Positions 52,660-61,245 of a stretch of 64,000 nt of DNA are shown here, piece after piece (position 1 is the stretch's first letter; the number at the start of each line of letters is the position of its first letter). A model generated the notes under the pieces. That model was not told the DNA's origin. It worked only from the letters and a program-made list of their open reading frames with translations, and searched no databases. The stretch comes from CAYIHX01 sp964363305 (GTDB lineage: Bacteria; Bdellovibrionota; UBA1018), in NCBI GenBank assembly GCA_964363305.1, contig CAYIHX010000002.1, positions 1 through 64,000 of the forward strand, in the 5' to 3' direction. The position numbers and the translations under genes are program-made.

Positions 52660-55547
52660 GCTTCCTCGTAGCTCGCCACTGGCGGGCAAGTGCAGATGAG
52701 ATTGCGATCTCCGTAGACCCCGTCGATCCGACTTACCGAGGGCCAAAATTTGCGCTCCCTCACCCAAGGCAACGGATAGGCTGCCTGTTCGCGAGGATAT
52801 GGCCGGTTCCACTCAGTGCCCGTCACCACCTCCGCGGTGTGCGGCGCAAGTCTCAAGGGATTCCTCTGACGATCCATCTTACCTGCCTCGATCTGCGCAA
52901 TCTCTTGCCGAATCTCAATCATAGCCTCGCAGAAACGATCAAGCTCCTCTTTCGACTCGCTCTCGGTCGGTTCGATCATCATCGTGCCCGGCACCGGAAA
53001 CGAAACCGTCGGTGCGTGAAAACCGTAATCCATCAAGCGCTTCGCGATATCTTCAACCTCAATTCCCGCTGCCGCTTTCAGATGCCTCATATCCACAATG
53101 CATTCGTGCGCTACGCGCCCATTCTTTCCTTGATAAAGCACCGGGTAGTGCGGCGCGAGCCTATGAGCAACGTAATTCGCGTTCAGAATCGCCACCTCCG
53201 TTGCCGTCTTGAGCCCGGCGGGGCCCATGAGCCGAATATAGATATAAGGAATCGGCAATATACTCGCGCTACCCCAGGGAGCCGCCGAGATTGCACCGAC
53301 TCCTTCTTTTCCGCCCACCGCTACGACGGGATGGCCAGGCAAATACGGCGCAAGATGCTGCTTCACGCAAATGGGGCCCATGCCTGGACCTCCGCCTCCG
53401 TGAGGAATGCAAAAAGTTTTGTGTAAATTCAGATGACAAACATCCGGCCCGAAGTCTCCGGGACGGCAAAGCCCTACCTGAGCGTTCATGTTCGCCCCGT
53501 CCATATATACTTGCCCCCCCTGTTGGTGAACAGTCGCGCAGATTTCGCCAATCGCCTCCTCAAACACTCCGTGAGTCGAGGGATAAGTAATCATCAACGC
53601 CGAGAGGCGGGTTGCATGCTCCTCCGCTTTGCGCTTCAAATCCGCCACGTCAACATTTCCGTTCGTATCGCAGGCAACCACCACCACTTTCATTCCCGCC
53701 ATCACAGCGCTGGCGGGGTTGGTCCCATGGGCCGATTGAGGAATCAAACATACGTCACGATCATTCTGGCCCTGCGCCCGCTGATACGCGCGAATCACAA
53801 GCAATCCCGCGTATTCCCCCTGGGATCCCGCATTCGGCTGAAGCGAAACGGCTGAAAAGCCCGTAATCTCCGCCAGCATACCTTCTAGCTCTTGCGTGAG
53901 CTGGGCGTAACCCCGGGTCTGCTCTGAAGGAGCAAAGGGGTGAAGCTTCCCAAACTCCGGCCAGGTCACCGGGATCATCTCCGTCGTTGCATTGAGTTTC
54001 ATCGTGCAAGAGCCCAAAGGAATCATCGACGACGTGAGAGACAAATCCCGACTCTGTAACCGTGTCATATAGCGAAGCATCTCGTGTTCAGAATGGTAAC
54101 GGTTGAACACTTCATGAGCCAGGTACGGGGTCGTTCGAAGCAGCTCCGCCCCGACCGGAAATACAGCTTTGGAGCGAAGATCCTTGAGCGCAAGTGCCCG
54201 GCCCTTTGAACCCCCGAACACCTCAAGGAGAGCCCTGAGCGACTCGTCATCCGTCGTTTCATCCAAAGAAATTCCGACGGTGCGCTCATCAATCTTCCTG
54301 AAGTTCATTCCCGCCGCCGTACTTCGAGCCATGAGAGCATCAGCCGAGTCGCCTCTACCCGAGATCGTCAACGTATCAAACACAGGTCCCGACTCTACAA
54401 CAAAACCCAGCTCCTTTAGACCCAGCGCCAAAGTGACTGTCATCCAGACAATCCTCTCCGCAATGGCCTTGAGGCCCGAAGGCCCATGAAAAACAGCGTA
54501 CATGCTCGCCATTACCGCGAGCAACACCTGCGCCGTGCAAATATTGCTCGTCGCCTTGTCGCGTCGGATGTGCTGCTCACGAGTCTGCAGAGCAAGACGA
54601 ATCGCGGGGCGGCCCTCGGCATCCTTGGAGACCCCGACGATACGACCTGGCATCTGTCTTTTGTACTCGTCCTTGGTGGCCATGAACGCCGCGTGAGGCC
54701 CACCAAAACCCATAGGCACACCAAATCTTTGCGCACTTCCAATGGCGATATCGGCACCCATCTCGCCAGGAGATTTGACCAGGCACATAGAAAGAAGATC
54801 CGCCGATACGACAAAAATCGCTCCAGCCGCCTTGACCCGAGTGCCAAACTCCGTTGCATCCCAAACGCGGCCATAGGTCGTCGGGGTCTGCACCAAGGCT
54901 CCGAAATAGGTGTCGTCAAATGCGGCTTCAGCCGGATCACCTAAAATGATTTCAAGGCCAAGCACGGTAGCCCGAGTCTTGAGAACTGCGATGGTTTGAG
55001 GATGGCAATCGGAGGCGACAAAAAATCGGTGCCCCCTGCCTTTCCCTCGAATACCAAGGGCCATCGCCATCGCTTCGGCCGCAGCCGTGCCCTCATCCAA
55101 CAAAGAGGAGTTTGAGACCTGTAAACCGGTCAAATCTGCGATCAAGGTCTGAAAATTGAGAAGCGCTTCGAGACGGCCTTGTGAAATCTCCGCCTGGTAC
55201 GGCGTGTACTGGGTATACCAGCCAGGATTTTCAAGAATATTCCGCAAAATAACCGGCGGAGTGAAGCAATCTGAATACCCCATCCCTATGTGGGACCTGA
55301 GAATTTTATTTTTCAGCGCAATTTTTTTTACCGCCTCAAGGACCTGCCTCTCGCTGCGGTCCGTCTCCTCTTCCGGCTGCCAACGCAAGGGACGACGAAT
55401 CCTGATCCCCTCAGGAAGGGTCTCAGCCACGAGCGCCTCCATCGAGGCCAGCCCAAGAAACTGAAGCATGTCGGCAACATCGTTCGATCGAGGGCCAATA
55501 TGTCTATTCAAAAAAACATCTGAAGAGGGAAACACCGCGTTCGCCAT
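52656..55547 (-). CDS. gcvP: glycine dehydrogenase (decarboxylating), GcvP
   Basis: 963 residues from the ATG at 55547 (GAGG 6 nt upstream); a longer frame exists but adds no conserved sequence. It is the fused homodimeric form: DVFLNRHIGP at the start, then the N-terminal half with the degenerate site and the C-terminal half with the PLP lysine in NLHKTFCIPHGGGGPG. It decarboxylates glycine onto the H protein. Unusually it is not cotranscribed with gcvTH but convergent to them, beyond the glutamate synthase-like gene. Confidence 0.96.
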   Translation of the reverse strand: MANAVFPSSDVFLNRHIGPRSNDVADMLQFLGLASMEALVAETLPEGIRIRRPLRWQPEEETDRSERQVLEAVKKIALKNKILRSHIGMGYSDCFTPPVILRNILENPGWYTQYTPYQAEISQGRLEALLNFQTLIADLTGLQVSNSSLLDEGTAAAEAMAMALGIRGKGRGHRFFVASDCHPQTIAVLKTRATVLGLEIILGDPAEAAFDDTYFGALVQTPTTYGRVWDATEFGTRVKAAGAIFVVSADLLSMCLVKSPGEMGADIAIGSAQRFGVPMGFGGPHAAFMATKDEYKRQMPGRIVGVSKDAEGRPAIRLALQTREQHIRRDKATSNICTAQVLLAVMASMYAVFHGPSGLKAIAERIVWMTVTLALGLKELGFVVESGPVFDTLTISGRGDSADALMARSTAAGMNFRKIDERTVGISLDETTDDESLRALLEVFGGSKGRALALKDLRSKAVFPVGAELLRTTPYLAHEVFNRYHSEHEMLRYMTRLQSRDLSLTSSMIPLGSCTMKLNATTEMIPVTWPEFGKLHPFAPSEQTRGYAQLTQELEGMLAEITGFSAVSLQPNAGSQGEYAGLLVIRAYQRAQGQNDRDVCLIPQSAHGTNPASAVMAGMKVVVVACDTNGNVDVADLKRKAEEHATRLSALMITYPSTHGVFEEAIGEICATVHQQGGQVYMDGANMNAQVGLCRPGDFGPDVCHLNLHKTFCIPHGGGGPGMGPICVKQHLAPYLPGHPVVAVGGKEGVGAISAAPWGSASILPIPYIYIRLMGPAGLKTATEVAILNANYVAHRLAPHYPVLYQGKNGRVAHECIVDMRHLKAAAGIEVEDIAKRLMDYGFHAPTVSFPVPGTMMIEPTESESKEELDRFCEAMIEIRQEIAQIEAGKMDRQRNPLRLAPHTAEVVTGTEWNRPYPREQAAYPLPWVRERKFWPSVSRIDGVYGDRNLICTCPPVASYEEA

Positions 55548-55681
55548 AAAATCCTCAAAGGGTTGCCACAGCCTGCGCAGCCAGCTTAACAACATCTTTT
55601 TAGCTTGACGACAATTCTTCGCACAACCCCTTGAACGCTCACCGCATCAAGCGGTACGTAGTGTTCATTCCTTAGGGACCT

Positions 55682-56026
55682 ATGAAACAACCTCCTGCGT
55701 TTGCACCCCATTCAAATACCCAGACCACGCTCAGCTCCCCAAGCCCGGACGAGCTCACTCGGATCTTTAATACAGCCCTGGTCGCGTCCAAAATTGACTC
55801 GGTCCGAGATTACTCGGCTGAGCTGACGGCTGTCCTCGACACTCCCGGGTTTCGAGCCATTTTGAGTGCCATACGGACCCTGTCCGTTACTGAAGGGCTC
55901 TCGGAACGAAAATCTGCGGAGACCCTCATTCAGACGTTTCGCCGAGTGGATCGGATCTGGGGTGACTATGTGCTCCAAGAGGGAATTGATCGGCTCAAAG
56001 GAGCGGGCACGAGTACCGGGCACTAG
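55682..56026 (+). CDS. hypothetical small helical protein
   Basis: 114 residues, no signal peptide. After a polar N-terminus it is mostly helical (ELTRIFNTALVASKIDSV, SERKSAETLIQTFRRVDRIW). I do not recognise it. AGGGA lies just before the ATG. Its stop overlaps that of the tonB-like gene (CTAG, 56023-56026). Confidence 0.65.
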   Translation: MKQPPAFAPHSNTQTTLSSPSPDELTRIFNTALVASKIDSVRDYSAELTAVLDTPGFRAILSAIRTLSVTEGLSERKSAETLIQTFRRVDRIWGDYVLQEGIDRLKGAGTSTGH

Positions 56027-56910
56027 GTCTTCAAAACGAAGTCCCATCGAATCCGAATATTTCCATCCCGATCGGCGAGGCCCTGGGGAGGGTTAGGAAA
56101 GGGACCTGAATCATTAAACGCTTTGACGGCCGCTTCGTCCAGATCCCTCGTTCCGGATTCCTCCACCATCTGAACTCGGACGATTTGACCACCACCGTCA
56201 AGTGTCACCAGGACGCGGGTGGTGTGATCCATCTCGCTTGCAAGCGTTCGACCCTTTCTCCAGAGTTTCGAGAGCTGAGTCCCGAGGCGGTGATTCCACG
56301 CAATATCGAGACGTTCCCTGATTCGCTGGAAGTAGCCATAAAAGACATACTCTTTCGTATTGAGGGCCGTCGTATCTGATTCCTGAAATCCCTTTACATA
56401 ATCCTTGGCTACCGCACCGACATACTTCTGCCACCGAGGGCCTTCCGGCTGACTATCCTGGGATTCCCCTCCTGATTTGGCCTTCGGTATAATCACGAGG
56501 CCAAACTTGCTCAATGGAAAAGACTGGACCTTCCCTCGAGGAGGCGGCTTCCGTGCTTGGCTACTACTCTGCGTCTGTGCCGCCGGAGACGCCGGACGAA
56601 CCGCCGCGGACTCCGTCCTTTGCTGGCGGCTTACGGTCTGACGGTCCACCTTCTGATTTTGTTTACCGAGGAACGCCTGCTCCGGCGCCTTCTCGACTCG
56701 CTCCCCTGCCTGAGTCTGTACAATTCTTTTCCTCCTCTCATCCTTCTGTTTGGAGGGCGAGGGCGGGTCGAGTTCAATCCACACCGTCTGCCCGCGGGGC
56801 TGGGGCGAACGGGGCGAAATCCAAGCGGCAGCCAGAAGAGAGAGCACGGCGAGAGCGTGCAGGCCCAAGGAGATCGAAATGGGATTTCTAAAAGACACGC
56901 CTGCTCTCAA
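56023..56910 (-). CDS. TonB/TolA-type protein
   Basis: 295 residues. The start is a TTG at 56910, with GGAGGAG 9 nt ahead. One N-terminal membrane helix (ISLGLHALAVLSLLAAAWI) is followed by a long Pro/Gln/Lys-rich spacer and a C-terminal domain (TRVLVTLDGGGQIVRVQMVEESGTRDLDEAAVKAF, PFPNPP) that is the TonB_C fold. It spans the periplasm to energise or stabilise outer membrane proteins. No exbBD gene is next to it. It is 35 nt downstream of the PBP gene and probably part of that operon. Confidence 0.83.
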   Translation of the reverse strand: MRAGVSFRNPISISLGLHALAVLSLLAAAWISPRSPQPRGQTVWIELDPPSPSKQKDERRKRIVQTQAGERVEKAPEQAFLGKQNQKVDRQTVSRQQRTESAAVRPASPAAQTQSSSQARKPPPRGKVQSFPLSKFGLVIIPKAKSGGESQDSQPEGPRWQKYVGAVAKDYVKGFQESDTTALNTKEYVFYGYFQRIRERLDIAWNHRLGTQLSKLWRKGRTLASEMDHTTRVLVTLDGGGQIVRVQMVEESGTRDLDEAAVKAFNDSGPFPNPPQGLADRDGNIRIRWDFVLKT

Positions 56911-56945
56911 GTGGGATGACTCCTCCCCATGAGATCAGTTCGGTA

Positions 56946-59543
56946 TTATTCGATGTCTTCTTTAAGAAACTCGCTTTGAGAATCCGTACTTGACCCAGAT
57001 GGATGGCTCACTTCCGTTGGCTCCGTACCGTCAATAAACGCCTCCCGAATTGAAAAAGAAGAATTCGCTGAGGCCAGCTTTCCAGTACCTGGATCAATCG
57101 ACGCAAAAATGACACCGGGAGGAATGGGAAAATCATTGTCGGGATACGGTTTCACTGCTTCACGCATGAAGCTCAGCCAAATCGGGAGCGATGCTTTGGC
57201 GCCAGTCTCACCTGGACCGATCGGCTTTTGACTGTCAAAGCCAACCCAGACCCCGGTCGCAACGTAAGGTGTAAACCCAACAAACCACGCATCGAGATAA
57301 TCATTCGTCGTCCCCGTCTTACCGGCCGCCGATCGTCCGAGGCTCTTCGCGCCATGGCCCGTCCCATACGTGACCACTTCCTTCATCAAATGCGTCATCA
57401 CATAAGCCACTCGCGGATCCATCACCTGATCAGGATCCTCAGGACTTGGGTAGGAGGGAATAACCACCGCTGGGCGCGAAGATATCCCTCCCGAGGGCCC
57501 CAGGTTTGCCCCGGCAACTGCCGGATCAGATTCAGCCGAAACGACCGCTGTAGGACTTGACGACGGCGCAACAAATGGGCGCGCGAGCCGCTCCTCTAAA
57601 ATTTTTCCGTCGCGATCTTTTACCGCAGTGAAAAAAATCGGATCCAACTTTCGACCCAACCGCGGGAACAGCGAATACGTAGACGTAAGCTCGAGCAAAG
57701 ACGACGTGCCGCTTCCAAGTGAGATCGATAGATCACTCGCGAAACTCCCCGTCATCCCCAGCCTTCGGCAATACTCAATCACAAACGGTACTTGTATTGC
57801 CTCGACAATCTTAATTGTCGGAACATTTCGAGACTTAATCAGCGCCTGGCGAAAGGTTGTGTCCCCGTAAAATTTTTCCTCGAAATTTGTTGGCTTCCAC
57901 TTCCCAAAGACCTCATCAGAATACACGATCGGCGCGTCGACAATAACCGTCGCCGGGGTGAATCCCTTCTCGAGTCCCGCCGCGTAGATAATCGGCTTGA
58001 TCGCAGACCCCTGCTGGCGAAGAGCCTGAGACGCTCGGTTGAACTCAGAATCCGAGAAGTCGTATCCCCCCTCCATTGCCAGGACGTATCCGGTCTGCGC
58101 CTCAACCGAAAAAAGCGCCCCCTGAACCTCCGGCATCTGATCGAGACCAACAATCATTTTTCCGTCCGTCGAACGAATCGGCCGTACGTAGACCACATCC
58201 CCCTTGGTCAGAACGCTGGAAGGCACTCTGGGTTCGGGTCTTGGTGCACTCAGGTTCTTTTCATCTCTGACCGCCTTCGCCCAACGCATTTGATCCATCG
58301 GAAGTTCAGCCATAACAGCGCCGATCCGAACACGCGCGACCTTGTTCTTGTCATCGACCTCGTCGACCAAAGCCTGGTAGAGTTCTCCATTCTCAAGAAG
58401 CGCCGCTTCCGAGGGGAAGCCTGCGTCGCTTAATGATTCAAACCAATCCATCCTCCCGTCTGGCATAAACATCTGGTAACCCAAGCGCTTCGAAATCAAA
58501 GAGATCCTCTGACTCTCAAGGTACTCTTGTACCGCACTACCCTTGGTGATCCGCCTCATTGGACCGCGAAAGCCCATCCTCTGATCAACCTGGCGAAGCC
58601 CCTCTCGCAGACTCTTCTTTGCCGAGATCAAAAGCTCTCGTGTCGTAGGGACGGAAATGGTCAAACCATCCTCATACAAGGCCTTCTCTCCATATTTTTC
58701 GAGAAGATACCTACGAATATGTTCCACCAAGTGAGCGCCCGGCTTGCTCTTCACGTCCTCATCCTGAAAAATGCGCAACGGCTTTGCGGCAGCCTCCGCC
58801 ATTTGAGCCTGGGAGATAAACCCGTTTTCCCTCATCCGGCGCAAAACGTATAGCTGACGATCTTTTGCCTTCTTCGGGTTGAGGTGGGGGCTGTACTTTC
58901 CAGGGGCCTGTGGCATTCCCGCAAGCACAGCCGCTTCCGCGACTGTCAGATCAGAAACATCTTTCCGGTAGAAAATCTTCGCTGCCGCTTGAACACCGTA
59001 CGCTCCATGCCCAAGATAAATTTGATTCAGATAAAGATAAAGAATCTGCTGTTTCGACAAATTCCTTTCAATCCTAGAGGCAAGAATCACCTCCTTAATT
59101 TTCCGTACGTAACTTCGTTCAGAGGTTAAAAGAAGGGACTTTGCGACCTGCTGTGTGATCGTACTTCCCCCTTGAACAACCTGCCCCGCGCGAAAATTCG
59201 CAATACTAGCGCGCAGGATCGACGTAATATTTACGCCCTGATGCTCAAAAAACTGATCATCTTCTGCAGAAATAAAAGCCTTGATTACGATGTCGGGTAT
59301 CTTCTCGTACGGAACCACGTACCGTCGCTCATTTTTATAGAACTCGCCTAGTTCGACGTCCTCCCGGCCTCCAGAGCCAAGGACTCGCGAGACAATCGGG
59401 GGGCGATAGTCTTCCACGGTAATAATCTGGGGCAGATTGCGCGAGAAGAACCAAAATACGGCGATCCCTCCCGCCGTTGCGAACATCGTCCCCGCTAGCA
59501 CCAGGACAAAAGCTACTTTGAAAAGCCATCCTAAACGACTCAT
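56946..59543 (-). CDS. class A penicillin-binding protein (PBP1A type)
   Basis: 865 residues. After one membrane helix (about 10-32), the glycosyltransferase domain contains the catalytic Glu94 in AEDDQFFEHQG and GGSTITQQVAKSLLL. The transpeptidase domain has SxxK in QGSAIKPIIY, SRN and KTGTT. An OB-like insert lies between. The Pro/Ala/Ser-rich loop near residue 680 is unusual. It polymerises and cross-links peptidoglycan. It overlaps the patatin-like gene by ATGA. Confidence 0.95.
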   Translation of the reverse strand: MSRLGWLFKVAFVLVLAGTMFATAGGIAVFWFFSRNLPQIITVEDYRPPIVSRVLGSGGREDVELGEFYKNERRYVVPYEKIPDIVIKAFISAEDDQFFEHQGVNITSILRASIANFRAGQVVQGGSTITQQVAKSLLLTSERSYVRKIKEVILASRIERNLSKQQILYLYLNQIYLGHGAYGVQAAAKIFYRKDVSDLTVAEAAVLAGMPQAPGKYSPHLNPKKAKDRQLYVLRRMRENGFISQAQMAEAAAKPLRIFQDEDVKSKPGAHLVEHIRRYLLEKYGEKALYEDGLTISVPTTRELLISAKKSLREGLRQVDQRMGFRGPMRRITKGSAVQEYLESQRISLISKRLGYQMFMPDGRMDWFESLSDAGFPSEAALLENGELYQALVDEVDDKNKVARVRIGAVMAELPMDQMRWAKAVRDEKNLSAPRPEPRVPSSVLTKGDVVYVRPIRSTDGKMIVGLDQMPEVQGALFSVEAQTGYVLAMEGGYDFSDSEFNRASQALRQQGSAIKPIIYAAGLEKGFTPATVIVDAPIVYSDEVFGKWKPTNFEEKFYGDTTFRQALIKSRNVPTIKIVEAIQVPFVIEYCRRLGMTGSFASDLSISLGSGTSSLLELTSTYSLFPRLGRKLDPIFFTAVKDRDGKILEERLARPFVAPSSSPTAVVSAESDPAVAGANLGPSGGISSRPAVVIPSYPSPEDPDQVMDPRVAYVMTHLMKEVVTYGTGHGAKSLGRSAAGKTGTTNDYLDAWFVGFTPYVATGVWVGFDSQKPIGPGETGAKASLPIWLSFMREAVKPYPDNDFPIPPGVIFASIDPGTGKLASANSSFSIREAFIDGTEPTEVSHPSGSSTDSQSEFLKEDIE

Positions 59544-60514
59544 TCTTCCGTTCGCACTCCCGTCAATTCCTGAAGACGCTCCAAAGAAGCCCTCATGGCT
59601 CTCTTCCCTTGAAACGCCGCATCCGATCTCTTGTCAAAATCCAGCAAGTGAATCCCGCTCATGTCCGGTCGAACAACCAAATCCGCCCCAAGAAGTTCCT
59701 CCTGGCTGGCCTTCTCTGCCTCCAAAAATAGGCCATTCAGACGCATTTCCTGTTCCCTCTGCTCAGGGTCCTCAGCTACATCCGAGGGATATACGGATCC
59801 TAACTGCTGAAGGACATCGACAACAACAACAGGACCGATATTCAGTGCCCTCGCTTCCGAAACTGGGAACGCCTTTGGATGGAAATTGATCACCGATTGC
59901 TCGGCGGATCCTGCGATCAAGCTTCCTTGTAGCGCGCGGACAATTCCACCCTGCCACTCCAGCGCGGAAACACCGTCCGTTGACGGAAGCGTAATTCTGA
60001 GTGGGATCCTGCAATCCCGCAAATCCTGACTTCCAAAGAGATCGTGGAGCGCGCCCGAAAGCCTTGCACGCTCCTGTCCCTTCCTGAAAAAAGCCGAAAT
60101 TCCCTTTTTGTGCAGAAAAAAATCCCGTTTCAGTTTCTGCAACTTCCACTCGAAGTCATTCATTGAGGGGCTCATGCAGTACATCGCACCAATCAGCGCA
60201 CCCGTGTCCGAGCCTAGGATCGCCCCAATGGGAATCTTGGCCTCATGAAGCGCGCGCAAAACTCCGGCATACGCATATCCGCGCGCAGCACCTGGCCCGA
60301 GAACGAGAACAATCGGTCGAACAGGCACGGGATCGGGTCCAAATGCGGGCCCCTGCTGGGTAGGGAGAGGTCCATACGGCAAGGGAGGTCCAGAAAGATC
60401 GTCTGAATCCGATGTTCTGCGTGGGGCCGACGAACACGCGACCATCGCCAAAGACAGCATCGTCACGAAAAACAGTCGACTCATAATGGCACTGCTATAG
60501 CTAGGTCGTTTCAT
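59540..60514 (-). CDS. patatin-like lipoprotein lacking the nucleophile serine
   Basis: 324 residues from ATG 60514, which overlaps the tlyA stop (ATGA). The lipobox is VACSS. The mature part follows the patatin N-terminus: LVLGPGAARGYAYAGVLRAL for the oxyanion loop, then GAILGSDTGALIGA where active enzymes have GxSxG; the middle residue is Asp, not Ser. The catalytic Asp (DGG/DGA) is not evident either. It is therefore probably a non-catalytic lipid-binding or structural lipoprotein of the envelope, coupled to PBP1A. Confidence 0.75.
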   Translation of the reverse strand: MKRPSYSSAIMSRLFFVTMLSLAMVACSSAPRRTSDSDDLSGPPLPYGPLPTQQGPAFGPDPVPVRPIVLVLGPGAARGYAYAGVLRALHEAKIPIGAILGSDTGALIGAMYCMSPSMNDFEWKLQKLKRDFFLHKKGISAFFRKGQERARLSGALHDLFGSQDLRDCRIPLRITLPSTDGVSALEWQGGIVRALQGSLIAGSAEQSVINFHPKAFPVSEARALNIGPVVVVDVLQQLGSVYPSDVAEDPEQREQEMRLNGLFLEAEKASQEELLGADLVVRPDMSGIHLLDFDKRSDAAFQGKRAMRASLERLQELTGVRTEE

Positions 60515-61245
60515 CTCTTCCAATGTGCTAAAAATTCATGATTTCCATGGGTCCCAGTAATAGGAGAGTCTATCAAGGCCAGCCTTTCTAAGCCAAGAAC
60601 TTCAAATCCCCGAGTTACTTCGTCAATAGCTCCGTGACGAACGTCCGCCGACTGGACAATGCCGCCTTTGCCCACCTTTTCTGGTCCTACTTCAAACTGC
60701 GGCTTAATCAGCGTCACCCACTGGGCCCCAGGCCTTGAAATCTCGCGAAGCGCGGGCGCAAGCTTCAGAAGCGAAATGAATGAAACATCGACCACAACTA
60801 GATCGACGAGCTCAGGCAGACTCTCCTTCGTCAAATATCTGGCGTTCAACTTCTCGAGAACAATGACCCGCGGGTCATTCCTGATTTTCCAATCCAATTG
60901 ATTGTGGCCAACATCGATCGCGTAGACGCGCGCGACACCTGCGCCGAGCAGTACTTCACTAAACCCGCCGGTCGAAGCGCCGATATCCGCAGCAACCCAG
61001 CCGACCGGTTCTATTTTGAATGCCTCGAGCGCACGGGCTAGCTTCAGGGCGCCGCGAGAAACATAGGGATGATCCTGCGCTCGCAGGCGAATGATGGCCT
61101 CTTCACCGATCAGTGTCCCCGCCTTAGTCTGCGGCTCATCATTCACGAGAACAGACCCACTCATGATCAGGGCCTTCGCGCGCTCGCGGCTCCCGGCTAA
61201 TCCCCGCTCAACCAGAAGCTGATCCAAACGGGACTTATTCCTCAT
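60511..61245 (-). CDS. tlyA: TlyA family rRNA 2'-O-methyltransferase
   Basis: 244 residues. An N-terminal S4 RNA-binding domain (RLDQLLVERGLAGSRERAKALI) is followed by an FtsJ-type methyltransferase: the SAM motif ADIGASTGGFSEVLL, VVVDVSFISL and LIKPQFEVG. TlyA methylates 16S/23S rRNA; it is often encoded after dxs. It overlaps dxs by 11 nt and the next gene by ATGA. Confidence 0.95.
   Translation of the reverse strand: MRNKSRLDQLLVERGLAGSRERAKALIMSGSVLVNDEPQTKAGTLIGEEAIIRLRAQDHPYVSRGALKLARALEAFKIEPVGWVAADIGASTGGFSEVLLGAGVARVYAIDVGHNQLDWKIRNDPRVIVLEKLNARYLTKESLPELVDLVVVDVSFISLLKLAPALREISRPGAQWVTLIKPQFEVGPEKVGKGGIVQSADVRHGAIDEVTRGFEVLGLERLALIDSPITGTHGNHEFLAHWKR

Noticed and set aside
55548..55681. 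A glycine riboswitch ahead of gcvP (or of folD-gcvT).
   Set aside because: The spaces are short and I see no tandem aptamer-like stems; gcvT is preceded directly by folD.
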